This document shows positions 1-13,500 of a DNA stretch of 64,000 nt, piece by piece. Under the pieces are notes generated by a model, which did not search any database, was not told the DNA's origin, and was given only the letters and a program-made list of their open reading frames with translations. The DNA comes from Varroa destructor (taxonomy: Eukaryota; Arthropoda; Arachnida; Mesostigmata; Varroidae): assembly GCF_002443255.2 (NCBI RefSeq), contig NW_019211456.1:35031795-35095794 (forward strand). Reading direction: 5' to 3'. How positions within the stretch are numbered: the first letter of the stretch is position 1; the number at the start of each line of letters is the position of its first letter. A program made the position numbers and the translations under genes.

Positions 1-3000
1 CGCGATACGCAGTTCTACCCAACACCATAAAAACAGAACGACAAACAGGAGCACCACATCGTAGGCTTCGATTTGGCGTCAACTATAAATAACCGGCGTT
101 ACTATTTTTGTTCATGATAAAAGCCACTCCCTCAAACTCGGAACTCTAGCAGCTGGGTCACAAAGGCAGCTTTAAGCGTAAAACCAGTAGAAAGCACCGG
201 ATTCAGCCAGTCTATTTTTGTTAGCTTCCGTAGAGGCATCATACAGCAGTCCCTGGTCAGAAACGAGGCAGTTTCTGGTTGAACTTATCTTTTCTATCAA
301 ACGTTGCTTCCGTATGTATTTTTTTGCAGACCAAACATACTTATTTGTGTTATCAAATTCACTATGCGAAGACGGTTAGCAAATATTGCCAACTAATACC
401 TTGACTTGTTACGCATACACCACAGGAGACGAACCGCTATTGGCAATTTACAGATACACTTATGGAGAAATTACGAGAGATCCGCGTGCGTATCATGCCG
501 ACTACAGGCGATAAACGAAGACGCTCTACCGTTCTTACCGAGCTGATGTAAGCTTATTAATAGTAGTATAAAAATGAGGTCAGCTTCGGAGAAAATTGGA
601 TTTCAACTCTCCTCAGACGTGAGTTGGAGATGCGGACAGATTCGCATGGTCACGTAACGGTTTGTTAATCTGATGGGTCATACCTCAGTGGCTAATAAAT
701 TATATACAAGAGAAGCAAGCTCGTAAGAAAAGTCACAGAGCTAGCGATCTAAACCAATACTTTACCAGTTTCTGAGGGGCACATCTGGAGGTTGCGTGTT
801 AAAGTTCTACAGCGGTGACGACATGACCTCTAACTAGTTGAAGTTTTGTTAGCTAACTTGAAGTTGTGTAAATTCTCGAATTCGAATAAATGCATCTGTT
901 TCGTGCTGCTGAATATCAGAATATTTTGTAATAGTGCTAATGCAGGTGTTGAACTGTAAAGCTTGGAGGGACCGCGGGAAAGATTCGAGCGATGTCCAGA
1001 GTAAGCCAAGTCTCTGAAGCAATATCGAAGGACAACTCAAAGATCTGTCTGCGAAATAAAAAAGGATTAATGTAAGTATGCGTAGCGCAAATAGGATACA
1101 GTAACCCCAGTACCTCGTAACTCACTCTAGACACGAATATATACATATATATAAGTTAGGTACGCATTATTTTCCGCGATCGAAGAAACACGGTTATGTG
1201 TGACAGAAATGTATGCCATCGTAAAACACTATACAGGGTTTATTATAAACTCTGTGATAAGGATAATTTCAGTACGGGCGCTTTGATCGTCTACGCGTAG
1301 GCCACTCAGCTGACTCGCTGAACTTAAAGTAACGGCATGCATGTGATCTGTTGCAGAAAAATTGTGGAGTCTTCATAGCGTGGCTAGCAGTACGTGGCTG
1401 ATGGCAGCTCGGTGCCTTGATTTTGAGTCTTGCTCGTTGCAGAACAATAGTGCATATATAAATAATTTTTATTTGTTATTATAATAATAATTATTATTAT
1501 ATATTGTATTATAATCTTTATCCTGCTAGACAAAGTTCCGCGTCAAGAGAGTTGATTAAATTTGGCGTAATCCGAATTATTCTGTACTCTAAATATTCGC
1601 GTACTCGATGACGTGTAGGGTCTCATTTGATGCTCGTAAACGGTGCAATGATACGTATCGCTAAGTCAACGTTGTTTCCTTTCCTTCCGATCTTCGAAAC
1701 CTTTTCCGATCGAAGCATAAAACTGTTATATGAAAAAATTAATTTTTAACTACTTTACTTGCTTAATTTTTCCTCAGAATTATATAAAACTTTCAACTAG
1801 CTTAATTTACAATAACGTTTATTCCAACTAGACAAGGATCATCGATTGTTTTGCCAACGGTGGTTTTTCGCAAATAAAAACGGTTTGACAACTGTGAAAC
1901 AGTTTCGAAGCGACGCTACTACAGTTATCAGCTATAATGACAAACCTTGTCACACAACGTACATTGGTTGAGGGTGCTGCTGGCGTGTTCCTGGACGTGT
2001 CCACCAATGTGAATTAATGAACAAAAAATTAAGGTCACAGCAAACTGCGTTAATAGGCATTGTATCGGAAATCAATAAAAGCATTGTACAAAACAACACT
2101 AACGGCTGTAATGAAATATATATATATACGTATATGAATATATACAGTACCCGGTTGTACGGTACACATTCATAAACTAAACAACTTTTCTATAACGCAT
2201 AAGTAGTTCTATAAGTCTATTTCTAGAGGGCTTACGCGATAATACTGGCGCTTCCAACAACAGTCGTGTTAGCGCTACAGAGTCGCTTCTCAAGCTGAGT
2301 TTGGCCCTGGTATTAGCAGCTGGCTACGACGGCTCTAAAGCGTAACTGCCTGGTGTCGTTGGAAATAGGTCACACCGCCCGGGGCAAATAAAAGAAGCTT
2401 GCTAGACCTACAGTTGCAACTGTTTCGTTTTACGGTTGTTAAGGAACTTGACCGCTGGGGCATTCAGCAAGCTAACTTGTAGGATTGTCGCTATGAACAG
2501 ATCATGGTAGTGGGGCACTGCGCAAAATCTCACGAGATTACAACATGTGTTATTGCCTACAAACACAGAATTTATTTCAGGGCAAATAACGTTTTTAATG
2601 AGCATGTGCCTTCAGCAATATTTAAGCCGTGATCAGCTTAGCAGTTGTTAGTAGTAGAAACAATTCGATAGTGTTGGCAGCTTCAATGCAGAACCTTATC
2701 CGTTGCCGCACATAATTCGTGGTATTATATAAATAGAAAATGTTCATATTATTTTAAACGTTGACGATTTATGAAATCGACTTGTTACTTACCGAAAATA
2801 CGAAAACTGTGCTATAGCCATCCGCATCGTGTTGTTTTGCAGTAATAGGGAAACACCTAACATTGGATTTAATTAAACCCATGCGTGGCCATCTTGCAAT
2901 GCGCAGTACAATTGAACGTTATGTCGTCAAACATAGGTTCAAATTTTAGGCTTACGATGCTGCTTCGTCGATGCCACTTTTTCTGTCAACTGAACTAGCA

Positions 3001-6000
3001 GGTGTTCAATGAATTCCGCGACAGCGAAAAAAGCATTACTCTTATACTATGCGCAGATATTCTTGAGTATCCGGAGCCCCTTCGGCTCTGCACTGGTGCC
3101 AACACTAACCCAAAGTAGGGCATCATAGAATAGTTCCTATAGAGACGCCAAATACGCGTATCTAAAGCTGATCCTCTGACCAGCACGAGTGAAAATTAAC
3201 GGTGTCTACCTTCGGATGTCTTTGAGAACTCGATCTCCTACGAGCGTCAGCAGCGGGAATGGTGTCGAGGCTCTGAAGCGGTAACTTCAACTCGGCTAAA
3301 TAGACCTAGACATTTCCTGAACGGACCAGGGTGTCATAACGCTGCTGTCGTTGGCACAACGAAATTGCCCATGGCCCTCTTATATTCCAGGTCTTTCTAT
3401 TTGCTACTGCGGTAAATTTTGTTACCCCGGCTTCTATTATTTCCTATAGTGTTGAGTAATAATGCAACATGTGTCTTCATTATCATGTCTGCTACCCGCC
3501 AAGCTTTCCAGGGGTAGATGTTAGCGACGGCGATTTACAGTCGGTGACGTCGAACGTGGAGGCGTCAATTACTATCCAACGGCTTCCCAACCGCTGCCTA
3601 ATTTCGAAACAGCCTTAACAGTGGCCTCTGGCCTATTCCAATAGCTTTGTGGACACAGCGGGATTAACCGGCTGATTAAAAAACTCCATTATTAATTATA
3701 GTTGGTATTTGGCATCCTCCACCGTAGGGCAGATAATTTAAATAAGCAATGCACACGTCTGCCAGCGGCATAAATTCGAACCCGGGGTTAAAATTATTGT
3801 CTCTAAGGAACTGAACAACATAGACGGTTAAATAGCGGGGTAGAACCCGCTGTAAAACATACTTTGAGCATTTCTGTACCCTTTAGTCCTAGACTCCAAG
3901 GCAGAGAACTTTGAGGTAACCTTAAAGTGTGTGCACCTTTATATACCTGTATATGTGACAAGCGGTCTTGGTACGAAAGTCACATGGTGAATCACGCTAC
4001 GAATTAAATATAGCTATATTGTGTTCCGATTCGATGCCCGTCAGCCAGCTTGTGGGCTTGCTGTACCAAAACGAAAAAAACCGCCTTTCCCACTCATTTT
4101 TAACAGTAATAAATAGCATCATAATTTAACCACTTGTCGATGAGGCAGCTTTAGTTACTATAGCTTTGCTATTGTCTAAGTTGTACCACGGGCAACGTGA
4201 GGTCCCAAAAGAGATTTAGGCTTACTACAAGGATAACTGATTTTTAATAACAAAACGTGTAAGTTTAAATGTACAGGCTCATTTTCTAGCCAGCATATTC
4301 ACGGAAGTTAAAACATCATCACACGAAGCGCTCTTCTATTATGGCTGCTAGTATTACTGCTCATATTCTATAGGTGATGTTGTGTTTACAAAAAAGCGTC
4401 ATTATCAAATGTCACAGCGGGATAGATATATGTCATTTAGCATTAATCAGATACTAATTCAAGCCAATGTAATACGGTTTTCAATTCAGCTGAATAAATT
4501 TGTCAGCTTCGAGCAGCAGCAACGTCGATCTGGACGTGTTCCAGCAAATACGTTACGTTGCTTCTTCATTTTATATCAGACCATAAAAGGCTTTGTAGAA
4601 ATGATGATGTGTCCCGATGCTTGCAAAAGCTGTTTCTAAGCTGTCTCATTCATTGCACTATGGTTACTAAGACCATATGATGTGTTTGATTAGCACAACT
4701 TACTATGCATTTTAAACGTTCGCGCGCTTTCTATCGCTGCTATCTGTTTTCAACCTTGTGCTTTCCTTCGAACCTTTGATAGGATAGAAACGAGAAGGAT
4801 TTTTTTTCCTGGTATCCTGAGCTCACATTTGCCGCATAACTGCCATTCTTTGGACGGTAATAGTCTCTTGATATTTATGCTGTCCTATTTACTTCACGTT
4901 TAAATCACCTAACTTAGAGTGATACATTAGGTTCAGTGTGAAAGGTTCGCTCCGCGTTATTCTCTCTCAAAATAATATGAGACTAGAAATAAATCAGAAA
5001 GCGAACGACACGTTTGAACGGGCTGTAACAGTGTAAAAGCCAAGAGGAACTATAATTAATAATAATTTTAAACGTACGCAAAATCATTTTTATACCAGCT
5101 ACTTTGCAGGTTTAACGGCCTTGCGTGTAGGGGATCGTTGACCTCCAAGTGCACTTTTCAAATAGACGGCGCTATGTTCCATAGTCAGCAAAACAACAAA
5201 TATTAATCATTTTATTATTTCTACAATTCAATAGCTGCTTTTCGCATTTTACATCTCGTACCTGCTGAGCAGTTAGACGTTACTTCAGGCAGTAATTGGT
5301 TTGTTATGATAAAAAATTCGCATTTGTGTGTGTTTAACCCTGAGAGGTATAAACTCTAGGGCAGAATGACAGGGAGTAGGCATATCTCTTTCATAAGCAT
5401 CCTATTCTGACTGTTAAGCGAGTATCATGAACACGTTTTGGTGTTTCGCACATGTTAACACATCCGTTATATCCTCCTCTGGTACATTTCTGTATTTGCA
5501 AAGGGTAACCAGCTGTGCTACTATCACTGGAACTATAACCGAATAACTATCTGTCATACATACATGCTGCGTACTACTGAAATTTTTGCATTTTCATACA
5601 CGTCTTTGTACCAGCGCGGACTCCTTTTTAGCTGCGCTCAGCCAGCTCAAGGTCTTCCGTGTGTGTCGTGCAACGTTTTTTATCCCACTGGTGGTACAGT
5701 TCCGTTTGCACTAAACGCGAAGGATAATCGGTAATGAAGACAAAAGCAGGTGTCTAAGCATGTCCGATCATACGATTGTCCATATCCACAACCCCAGCGG
5801 ATCGGGCTGCAGCAACCCAGAACAACTGTTTGATCGATTTTTATCCCAGAGAGATACATACCACTGCTGGAAAGAAGCTTTATAAAAACTGCCATACAGC
5901 TCCTTTTTTTTTTTTACCGCAGTGGCAAATCTAATAACGACAGAGTCAATCCACCTGAGCAGGAGCTGGTTATATCGCCAAAACTTCTAGCCTTGTTTCT

Positions 6001-8860
6001 AATCTGATTTTAGCTAGCTTTATTCTGGGTCGGCGCTCTTGTACGCCGACCCAGAATAAAGCTACTACGCCGTTGAGACAAGGTGGTTAAGGTCTGCTCG
6101 TGATGCAGATACAATAGGACATTCAGATTTTACCAAACATATACACATGTATTATCTGCTGCTCATCTTGAACTGCTCCAGCCTGGCCATACTTTACGTT
6201 GGCCCCTACAATTTATGCTAAATTATCAACAATCGTCGTATAACAGAGGGGATAAAAAGCGTGGGAGAAAATGCAAACAGCGAATCGACTGCCGCTTTAG
6301 GCCATTCAACTCAGACAAATATCGCTTTAAATCATCGCCGTGCCAATAACCGAAAAATGTTTACCTTATGCTATTTTTTGCACTCAGAACTGGGGAGAGT
6401 GCCGTTTTAGACTGCGCCTGCGCTAGCAGACGAAAACACTTTGCTACCTGGCCATCTTATTGCACGTGGCGTACATTACCAATTGATACAATTTGATGTG
6501 CTTACTTAAAAGTCATTTTATGTAAAACTGCTGTTCATAATCTCTACATGTACCATGAGCACCAACGAAGTAATATATTTGAGGGAAGAGCTTGAAGCCG
6601 TCGCTGTCACAGTGTCATAGGTATTTCTACTTTCAGATATCATTGCTTCTCGTTTGGTACAAACATATTAGAGATTCGCTTCTGTGCTTCTTAAATATGT
6701 TAAATGGGCGTTGATGCAGCTATAGAGAAAACGGTAGGTTAAAACCAAATCCCTAAAGATAGCTTGAGTAGAAACATTAGTATATTGCCCATATGTAACA
6801 CAAATCGTTCCAGAAACAGTGACTGTTTATGAGATGTAAGATAAACAGAGGAATAAAAGGTGAACGAAAGATGACTGTAAATAGAGTTTCTATCGTACAA
6901 CTATGCTGGAACTGACATTTTCCCACAGTTGCCGATCTCTTTATAATTTGTATACCCAGCTAAATACATTTTGATAAAATACAACGATCAAAATCTATCT
7001 GAATTAAACTGAAATAGCAATGATGCCAGTTTGTTTCAGGTATTCACTATAAGATTATGCGTTATAAATGATTATTGGGGCTCGACTTTATTTGAAGGCC
7101 CAGTAAATGCGTAAATGAGTATAGTTAGTGAAACGTAGCAACTAAAGTTCGGCTGAACGGCATTTGTAATCTTTTTCCCTATTTCAAGTGACTCTGCTCA
7201 AACATAATAATCTCTACAGGAGATGGTTCAAGGACGTCGTGAGGGGCTCGATTCACATCCAGGACAATTGTAAAAAACAAACGACGACACACCGTTACTG
7301 AGTAATTTCACCGGATTTCAGACGATCGTTGTAGAACGCAATCTTGAATACATAACGAAAATATGGTAACGAAGTCTTCACTAGAATAAAGGTTTTTGTT
7401 ACAAGCTACTGCAATTTACTGTTGTATAGTAAAGGGGGTCGTATATGCAATAATGATTGAGTACAAGCGAATCGTTATAGTGCTAGGAATAATAAACGAG
7501 ACGAATTTTTACTAGAAGATATATGAAAACGCTTCCACTAAAACGAAACTTAAGGACTGGTACAATGGAATTGATATTATAAACAGATAGTTCCGTGTAT
7601 AAGCGGACGTTTACGTTGGAGCATTCACAACAAATAGTTGTACTCCCAATAGGTGGTGAGGCTGTATATCTAACAAGCCGGAAGAAGATTTCGTGTATGT
7701 TCATAGGAAAAGGGGAAAGCGTCGATTATGGAATAAATTTATAGTAAGAATCATAATAGCACGAGAACGTTTATAGCTACAAATTTAACTTCTCTAGGAG
7801 CGCTTCCCTTATGCAAATCAGTAGCGCTTTATTACCCTTTTACATTGATCCTACGGTCTTTTCACATAATCGCGCCAACATTGTGTTTCGCGCTTGGTAC
7901 ACAGGCGTTTTTTAACGTTTTCTATTTGCGATTTCACAGTAGCCGTGATGACTTTATGGAACGTAGGCACAGTTGTACCCCTCTACTTTACAGCTTAAAC
8001 AGTAGTGGCCCCTAAGACAAGTTTTTTCCTGTATAGTTGAAGTGGCTACCTGGAGAAGTTCACTACTTTGTACACACAACAACAATAATATGACGCTGTC
8101 AAATGAGCGGTAAAATAATGTCGTTGAAATCATCGGAACAACAAAACGTGAACAAATTATGTCCAATAAAAATGTCCGAAGACAGAGATTAACATACCGT
8201 TGCACTCGGAGTATCCCCACGTCTGATGCATCTTGGTTCCGTTGTTGTTGTGTTAGCGCTGCCTGACAGCACACGACAACGGCGATGACGGCTTTTTATT
8301 TTCGAACAAGTCTTGACTCAGCTCATTGAAACCGATCAGAAACAACTCCTGATCCTAATCAGTCACAAAGCACACTGGAAGAACTGTTGATCTACATCGA
8401 TAACCCGACTAAACCTGTAGATCTAACGAGTAGTGAAAAGTCACCTAATCACGGTCCACAATGTCTGAGAAAGCACAGTTATTGCTGAGAATGTATCTCT
8501 ATATAGACATATGTACCTTTATTAATTTATATATATAAGTTACCGCTGTACTAACTGTTGTTTCTTACTTTACAGACAAACACTGTACTGTAAATGCTTA
8601 GAAGTACGAAAACAAGGCTTGATCCTTGTTTGTTACGTTCCTTTTTATCTTCTGAGGTAGAATGGATGATACCGTCTGAAAAGGATTCGAAAAAAGCGCA
8701 TAGCAAGGAATCGAGGCGGAGATCCGAAGTATCCGAGATCCCGATATGAGGAGGTAGTTATGAATTAGAATGCCGGTAGTCTAGTTGCTGTGGACAAGGG
8801 CCCCGAAACTATTGTCCCACCATGTAATAGCAGCTCATGCGTGTCTGTATTAGTAGAACG
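1..8860. other. No identifiable gene
   Basis: AT-rich DNA with scattered open frames of up to 106 codons, none recognisable. Apart from the hairpin at 6.0 kb, I see only AT-rich tracts such as the palindromic TTATTATAATAATAATTATT near 1477 and TA runs near 2117 and 8528. Single small exons of an unknown gene cannot be excluded by eye. Confidence 0.5.
6015..6064. repeat. Perfect 21-bp inverted repeat, 8-base loop
   Basis: Arm 1 (6015-6035, TAGCTTTATTCTGGGTCGGCG) and arm 2 (6044-6064) are exact reverse complements around the loop CTCTTGTA. The arms are GC-rich on the loop side. No T-run follows to suggest an RNA polymerase III terminator. Arms this long do not arise by chance in 64 kb. Confidence 0.9.
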
Positions 8861-9175
8861 GCTCGATTCTAGTTGTTACTAACCGTTATCGTTGCAGCTT
8901 TTAGATACTGGTTTGCTTGTATGGCTACTGTCAGACGCTGTCCTCTTGCCGGCTTAACAGCAAGGCACACAATGAGCAGAACAGCAAGGCGCGCGAACGA
9001 GCACACGTCGCGCGAGCTGCTTGAGTTCAATGTCACTCACCAAGGTGGCGTACCAATTGCTGAACGCCTCCCTTCCTCTCTCAGTTCCGTTGTTTTTGTT
9101 GGTATTCTATATGCGCCAAACAGACGTGCCTTCTCCTTCCAGAAGAGTCATATGGGTCATGTGCAAGCAGTAACG

Positions 9176-9185
9176 GTGAGTAAGT
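9176..9185 (+). other. Strong splice-donor match at edge of the GC-rich block
   Basis: GTGAGTAAGT is a near-perfect donor, preceded by AACG. A plus-strand frame is open from 8873 through it, with one ATG (9151) only eight codons before the junction. An initiator-like CTCAGTTC lies about 95 bp upstream. This could be the end of a short first exon, but no downstream exon was recognised. Confidence 0.3.
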
Positions 9186-10575
9186 GATCTGTCGCTGTTC
9201 CGGTTATTTGTTTGCCGTTGGTTCCGAGCAGGCCTGCCTTCTAATTGGTTGCTCTCTTATAATGTTGCTATCTCTGCTTGCGTGTTGTTGTTCAATGCGT
9301 ATGGCGCGTTAGTATCTGTACGGACATCCAGCGACGGCGGTCAGGTCTTTTGCTTTGGCAGTGAGTATGGCGCTGGCGGTTTTCCCCTCTCAGGCCGCTA
9401 GCCGCTGGCGGCGTTAGTATGCGACGGTGGAAATGGTGGCTTCGTTTGCTCTTGCAGCAGAATGCCCTTCTTGCAGTGGCAGTAGCACCGATGAGGCCGC
9501 CGGACGAGCTCTTGCTTTTCTCGCCAATTCACCACGAGGCTTGTGGTGGCAGTAGTGGCATTTGTGGTGTACCACGGGACGACAACGGCGTTACTGCTGG
9601 CCCGTGTCCGCCTCTCTATCATCCAGCCAGCCTGCTAGTCGGTGCCCGACAAGCGGCTTCCCAACGTCGAACCAACGGCACGGGCGGCAGCGACAGAAAC
9701 AGCGGCCAGTGCAGACATACGAAGCTGCAGCAGCACCACCAGTATCATCATCGCTAACAGCAGCAGTAACGCCAACAGCTGTGGTGGCGGCGCGAGCCCT
9801 TGCTCAGCGGCGGTGGCGGTGGCGGTGGCGGCGGCAACGAATCCTTCGAGGCGGAGGAGAGCTTTCCGTTCCTTGGTTTTATTTGCCCTTTCTCTCTACG
9901 GAGGATCTCTTTCTCATAGCTCTTCCCTTCATTTTCCTCTTTGTTTTCCTCCTCCTTGTCCTTTTCCTCTACGAAGCGCCTCCCCCACGTCCTTTGTTGT
10001 AGCCTAGAGCTCTTCTTCTCTTGATTGTCTTCGTCCTCAGCAATGACCTTTTCTCCGTCCTTGTCGTCGCATGTCGCAGGCCTCTCTGGCCGGAAGGCGT
10101 TTTTTGTCCGTCTCTCCGCCTAGTCCAAAAGCTAAGATCTTTTGCGCCACGAACGCAAATCGAACGCCTACGCGAAAGACCTCGCTAAGCTTACAATTAT
10201 GCTACAAAACAGTCTCCTTACGAAGGCACGGGTTACCTGTGCAAGTGTAGCTGTTAAGCGCAGGTCGCTGCTTGGCCTTGTAGCTAAGATCAAAGTTTGG
10301 TCTTGCCAGTAGCAGTAGTACGAGTGAAGGAGTTGTTTCGGGGAAAGGGATAAACCGCGGAGAAGGAAAAGGCGAGGGGTGGCCAATACAAGGTCTTTCC
10401 GCTTTCTGGCTGTTGCTACCGTCGCCGTTCGCGCACGTTCCAAAACAGTTCCATGCTGCTGTTCAGCACCCGCGATTAGGTGCGCGCGGGTCGACACCAT
10501 TAGTTACTACCACGCCATTTTGTTCCACGGCAGCGTGACCGGTATAGGAAAACTGAAGCGGCAGCAGAAGTAATA
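9186..10575. promoter_or_regulatory. GC-rich, CpG-rich block with simple GGC/GCA tracts, possible promoter or 5' exon of an unidentified gene
   Basis: The composition changes sharply here from the AT-rich surroundings. The block carries CAG/CTG-rich and GGCGGT-rich tracts (about 9728-9840) that keep several frames open on both strands. This explains the cluster of overlapping Ala-, Arg- and Ser-rich open frames better than real coding does. An inverted CCAAT sequence (ATTGGTT, about 9244) and a TATAAT (about 9259) lie near the left edge. The block resembles the one at 33.1-34.2 kb, which probably serves PLC-gamma. I could not identify the gene, or its strand, from the sequence. Confidence 0.35.
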
Positions 10576-10579
10576 AAAC

Positions 10580-13500
10580 GAATTGAATTGAAGTTTTACA
10601 GGCTAACTTAGCGTTCTGTGTAGCCAAACTGCGACGGATGCTGCCGAGAAGTGGCTGGGATGTGGCTTCATTCGATATTGATAGGTTCGAATACATAACT
10701 AGAAAACGACTACGTTTAGAAACTTTTAGATACTGTATAGTATACAGTCGTACGCTGATTAAAGACAAATGTATATAAAGAAAAACTATCGCGAGTACAG
10801 GAGAGACGAAAGGCTCAAACAGGATACACAGCTCTTTGAACAAATGGATCTACTTCACCTTACCGAACTAATTTTCAGTGCATTTCGACAGAACAGGTAT
10901 CTTTTATGGTATCTGTATATCTCCTATTGCATTTCGATGCACTTAGTCTGTGTATAGCCTCAAGAGGACAATTCGATAACTGAGCTTCAGCAGCGAGAAA
11001 CTTCGATAGCCATGTTTAAGATTTGTTCAAAGATATATCAACATAGGTTGTTCAATGCGAGCAGCTTGTAAGGTCTGAGCGGGCAAAAATATTATCATAT
11101 TGATGGCCTTTTCATTGCTCAAACTTCCCTCGGTGTTTTTTATGCTTAGAATCGGAACTACGCTTTGTCTGCGTCCGATCAGATAATAAGCAAATGAGTT
11201 CTCACTGCGTGTTCGGAAAGCAATTGTTTTTATATGATTCATCTCGTCTATTGTTTCATAAGCAGGTTTATATAGATGTAAAAACTGGAACTTTTTATAT
11301 TACTGCTTTGATTGTTTCGAGAGTTAGGCTTTGCAAATGCTATTAGAATTAGACCCATTTCTACTAGCTGTACATGTTCTGAGACATTTGAGCCATTCGT
11401 GGTCATTCCTAGTAACAACAACTTATTTAATGCAAATTGGGTTTCACGAACGTCGCTCGAAGTACTGTATGCTGTTTATTTTTTAGATGTAAACAGTGCT
11501 TCTCAGGCAACAGGCTCCATGCCCAGCGGGTATGGCCATCTTTCACGAAATAGGTATTGTTTCATAGCATAATCCATGTCCTGAACATCCCAAGACGTTC
11601 CCGAAATTTCCTCATACTCAATTCAGCACGACTTTGCTCGTAGATAAGCATAGCTTACTTATCTTTCACAGAATAGAAGTGTTATTATCAGCGTGTTTAT
11701 CTCAGTTGTATAATAGAAAATCTGTTAATTGCTATCGTAACAGAGTAAATAGGGCGTCGGATAGACAGCAATATTATCGTCTAGGAGTCGCAAACGATTA
11801 CAATCAAGGTGGGGTTTCTGTTACATCTTATCATGAGGCGAAAGGATTGGTACAAAATATAGGAAACAAAATAACAAATTACGCAAAGAGACCTAAAATA
11901 TTATGATGTTGTTTTGTATCAGTAGCATTGAGGTATATGATGTCTTCACAAGGGTTATTTTAGCTTTGATTGTGACCTCAAGTAGTTCGTTTTCTTAACT
12001 ACTAGTGTCATGACAATCCGAGCCAGACAGAAAATCATTCGAACGAACATAAGAAATGCATCATTAAATAAGCCCGCTGTTTTCCATCATCGAATGGAAA
12101 TGTCAATGTTCTTGCTGCGAGAACCCTTCTCGATTATTCGAGCTTCGTTAAAGACTATTATTGTATTCTAATTGGGAACTTTATTTCGATAATGGACTAT
12201 GGTGCTAACAGTGGAGGAATCGAAGTCCGTGAAGCTACACAACGAAAAAAATTATGATTGGTAGGGATGAACACATTAAAGATACTTTATATACAACCTT
12301 TCGTTAGAAATAGTGCCATATTATAAGTAGGATCTCTCAAAAACAATGTACTCATCAGGAAAAAATATCTAAGGATCAAATAGATAATAACAGTAACAAT
12401 ATGCAAGATTACAAACATTGATAGCCTGATTAAACTTAGTCCAGCTTGGTCTTTAGTGAGTTTATTGAAAAATTAGAGTCATAAAATTAAATTGGTATGA
12501 GCTTATTATGGAGAAGCCTTTTATTCGATCTTGGTGGGAGAAGTATAAGATAATAGAAATATAAGACGAATCAAGACCCGTAACGGGTTGCTCCATAAGC
12601 ATAACAAGAACCAAAATGGTGGACGTATCAATCGAAAGAGACTTTCCGAAGCAGCGTTTGCTTTAATGAGTGGACACCAGCTCAGTGCCGATCGCAGTTT
12701 ACGTTTTCAAACTGTCTGTGTTATAAAAAAATTGCACCAACGCCTTTTTTAGTTTGAGTTTTATTATCGTTCTCGGGTAGTTTTTAACAGGAAAAAGACA
12801 CCTTCGAATCAAAACTGAGGAAGCAAACTTGAATTCAACTTTATCTAGTGACAAGCGATTGAATCACTGTTATTTTTAGAGTAGACTTATGCTGCTTGTG
12901 TTTCTAAACTTTTGAAAAGGTTAGAATTTGTGAAAAAAGGAGCTTTTGAAATATGTTCGACGCAGTTCCCGTTCCGTACAGCGGCCCAAGCTAAACATGC
13001 CCCAAATATTTGGCTTAATATCTGTGATTGGTAACCTCGCCGGAAAATTTGTTATCTATTGACTCAGCTGTAGCACTCAAGGAATCACCCCTAACGGCAT
13101 CAGCACTCTACATGTGGTTTTCGTTCAAACGAGTTTTATGGATCTAGCTCTTTTCGAAGTTCGGCAATCATTTGTAGCAGATGTTAAGAGGTTCAACAAC
13201 TTCGAATCAAGTGTTAAACTAACTGCGATATGAGTATCACAATCTGAATCTAGTGTCAGGTAGTGAAGAACATATTTTTTCACCTTCCACTTTGACCGTT
13301 ATTCAGTCTTCACGGCCATTATTACCCGAGCTTTGAAGCCCGAAAGTTATGTAATCTTCATAATAATGTAGCTGCCGCCCTTGAGTCCCTTGCAGAATCA
13401 TTTCAATTTAAGTATAACTCACATAAGGTACATTTGGCGACCCTGTAGACTTTCCAGTTAGGTAGGTGCATTTCTATTGCCAAGTCAAATTGAGGATAAA

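Noticed and set aside
3469..3618. 49-codon plus-strand frame with a run of ordinary-looking codons
   Set aside because: Short, no flanking splice sites that hold up, and no recognised motif.
3760..3800. GGGTTCGAAT-like sequence on the minus strand, considered as a tRNA T-arm
   Set aside because: The flanking bases do not pair into a T-stem, and no acceptor or anticodon arm is present.
9398..10007. Overlapping Ala-, Arg-, Ser- and Gln-rich open frames of 74-146 codons on both strands
   Set aside because: They come from GC-rich simple tracts that are open in several frames at once and show no domain. A 5' UTR or promoter explains them better.
10680..10700. GGTTCGAATAC, considered as a tRNA T-loop
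   Set aside because: No cloverleaf can be drawn around it.
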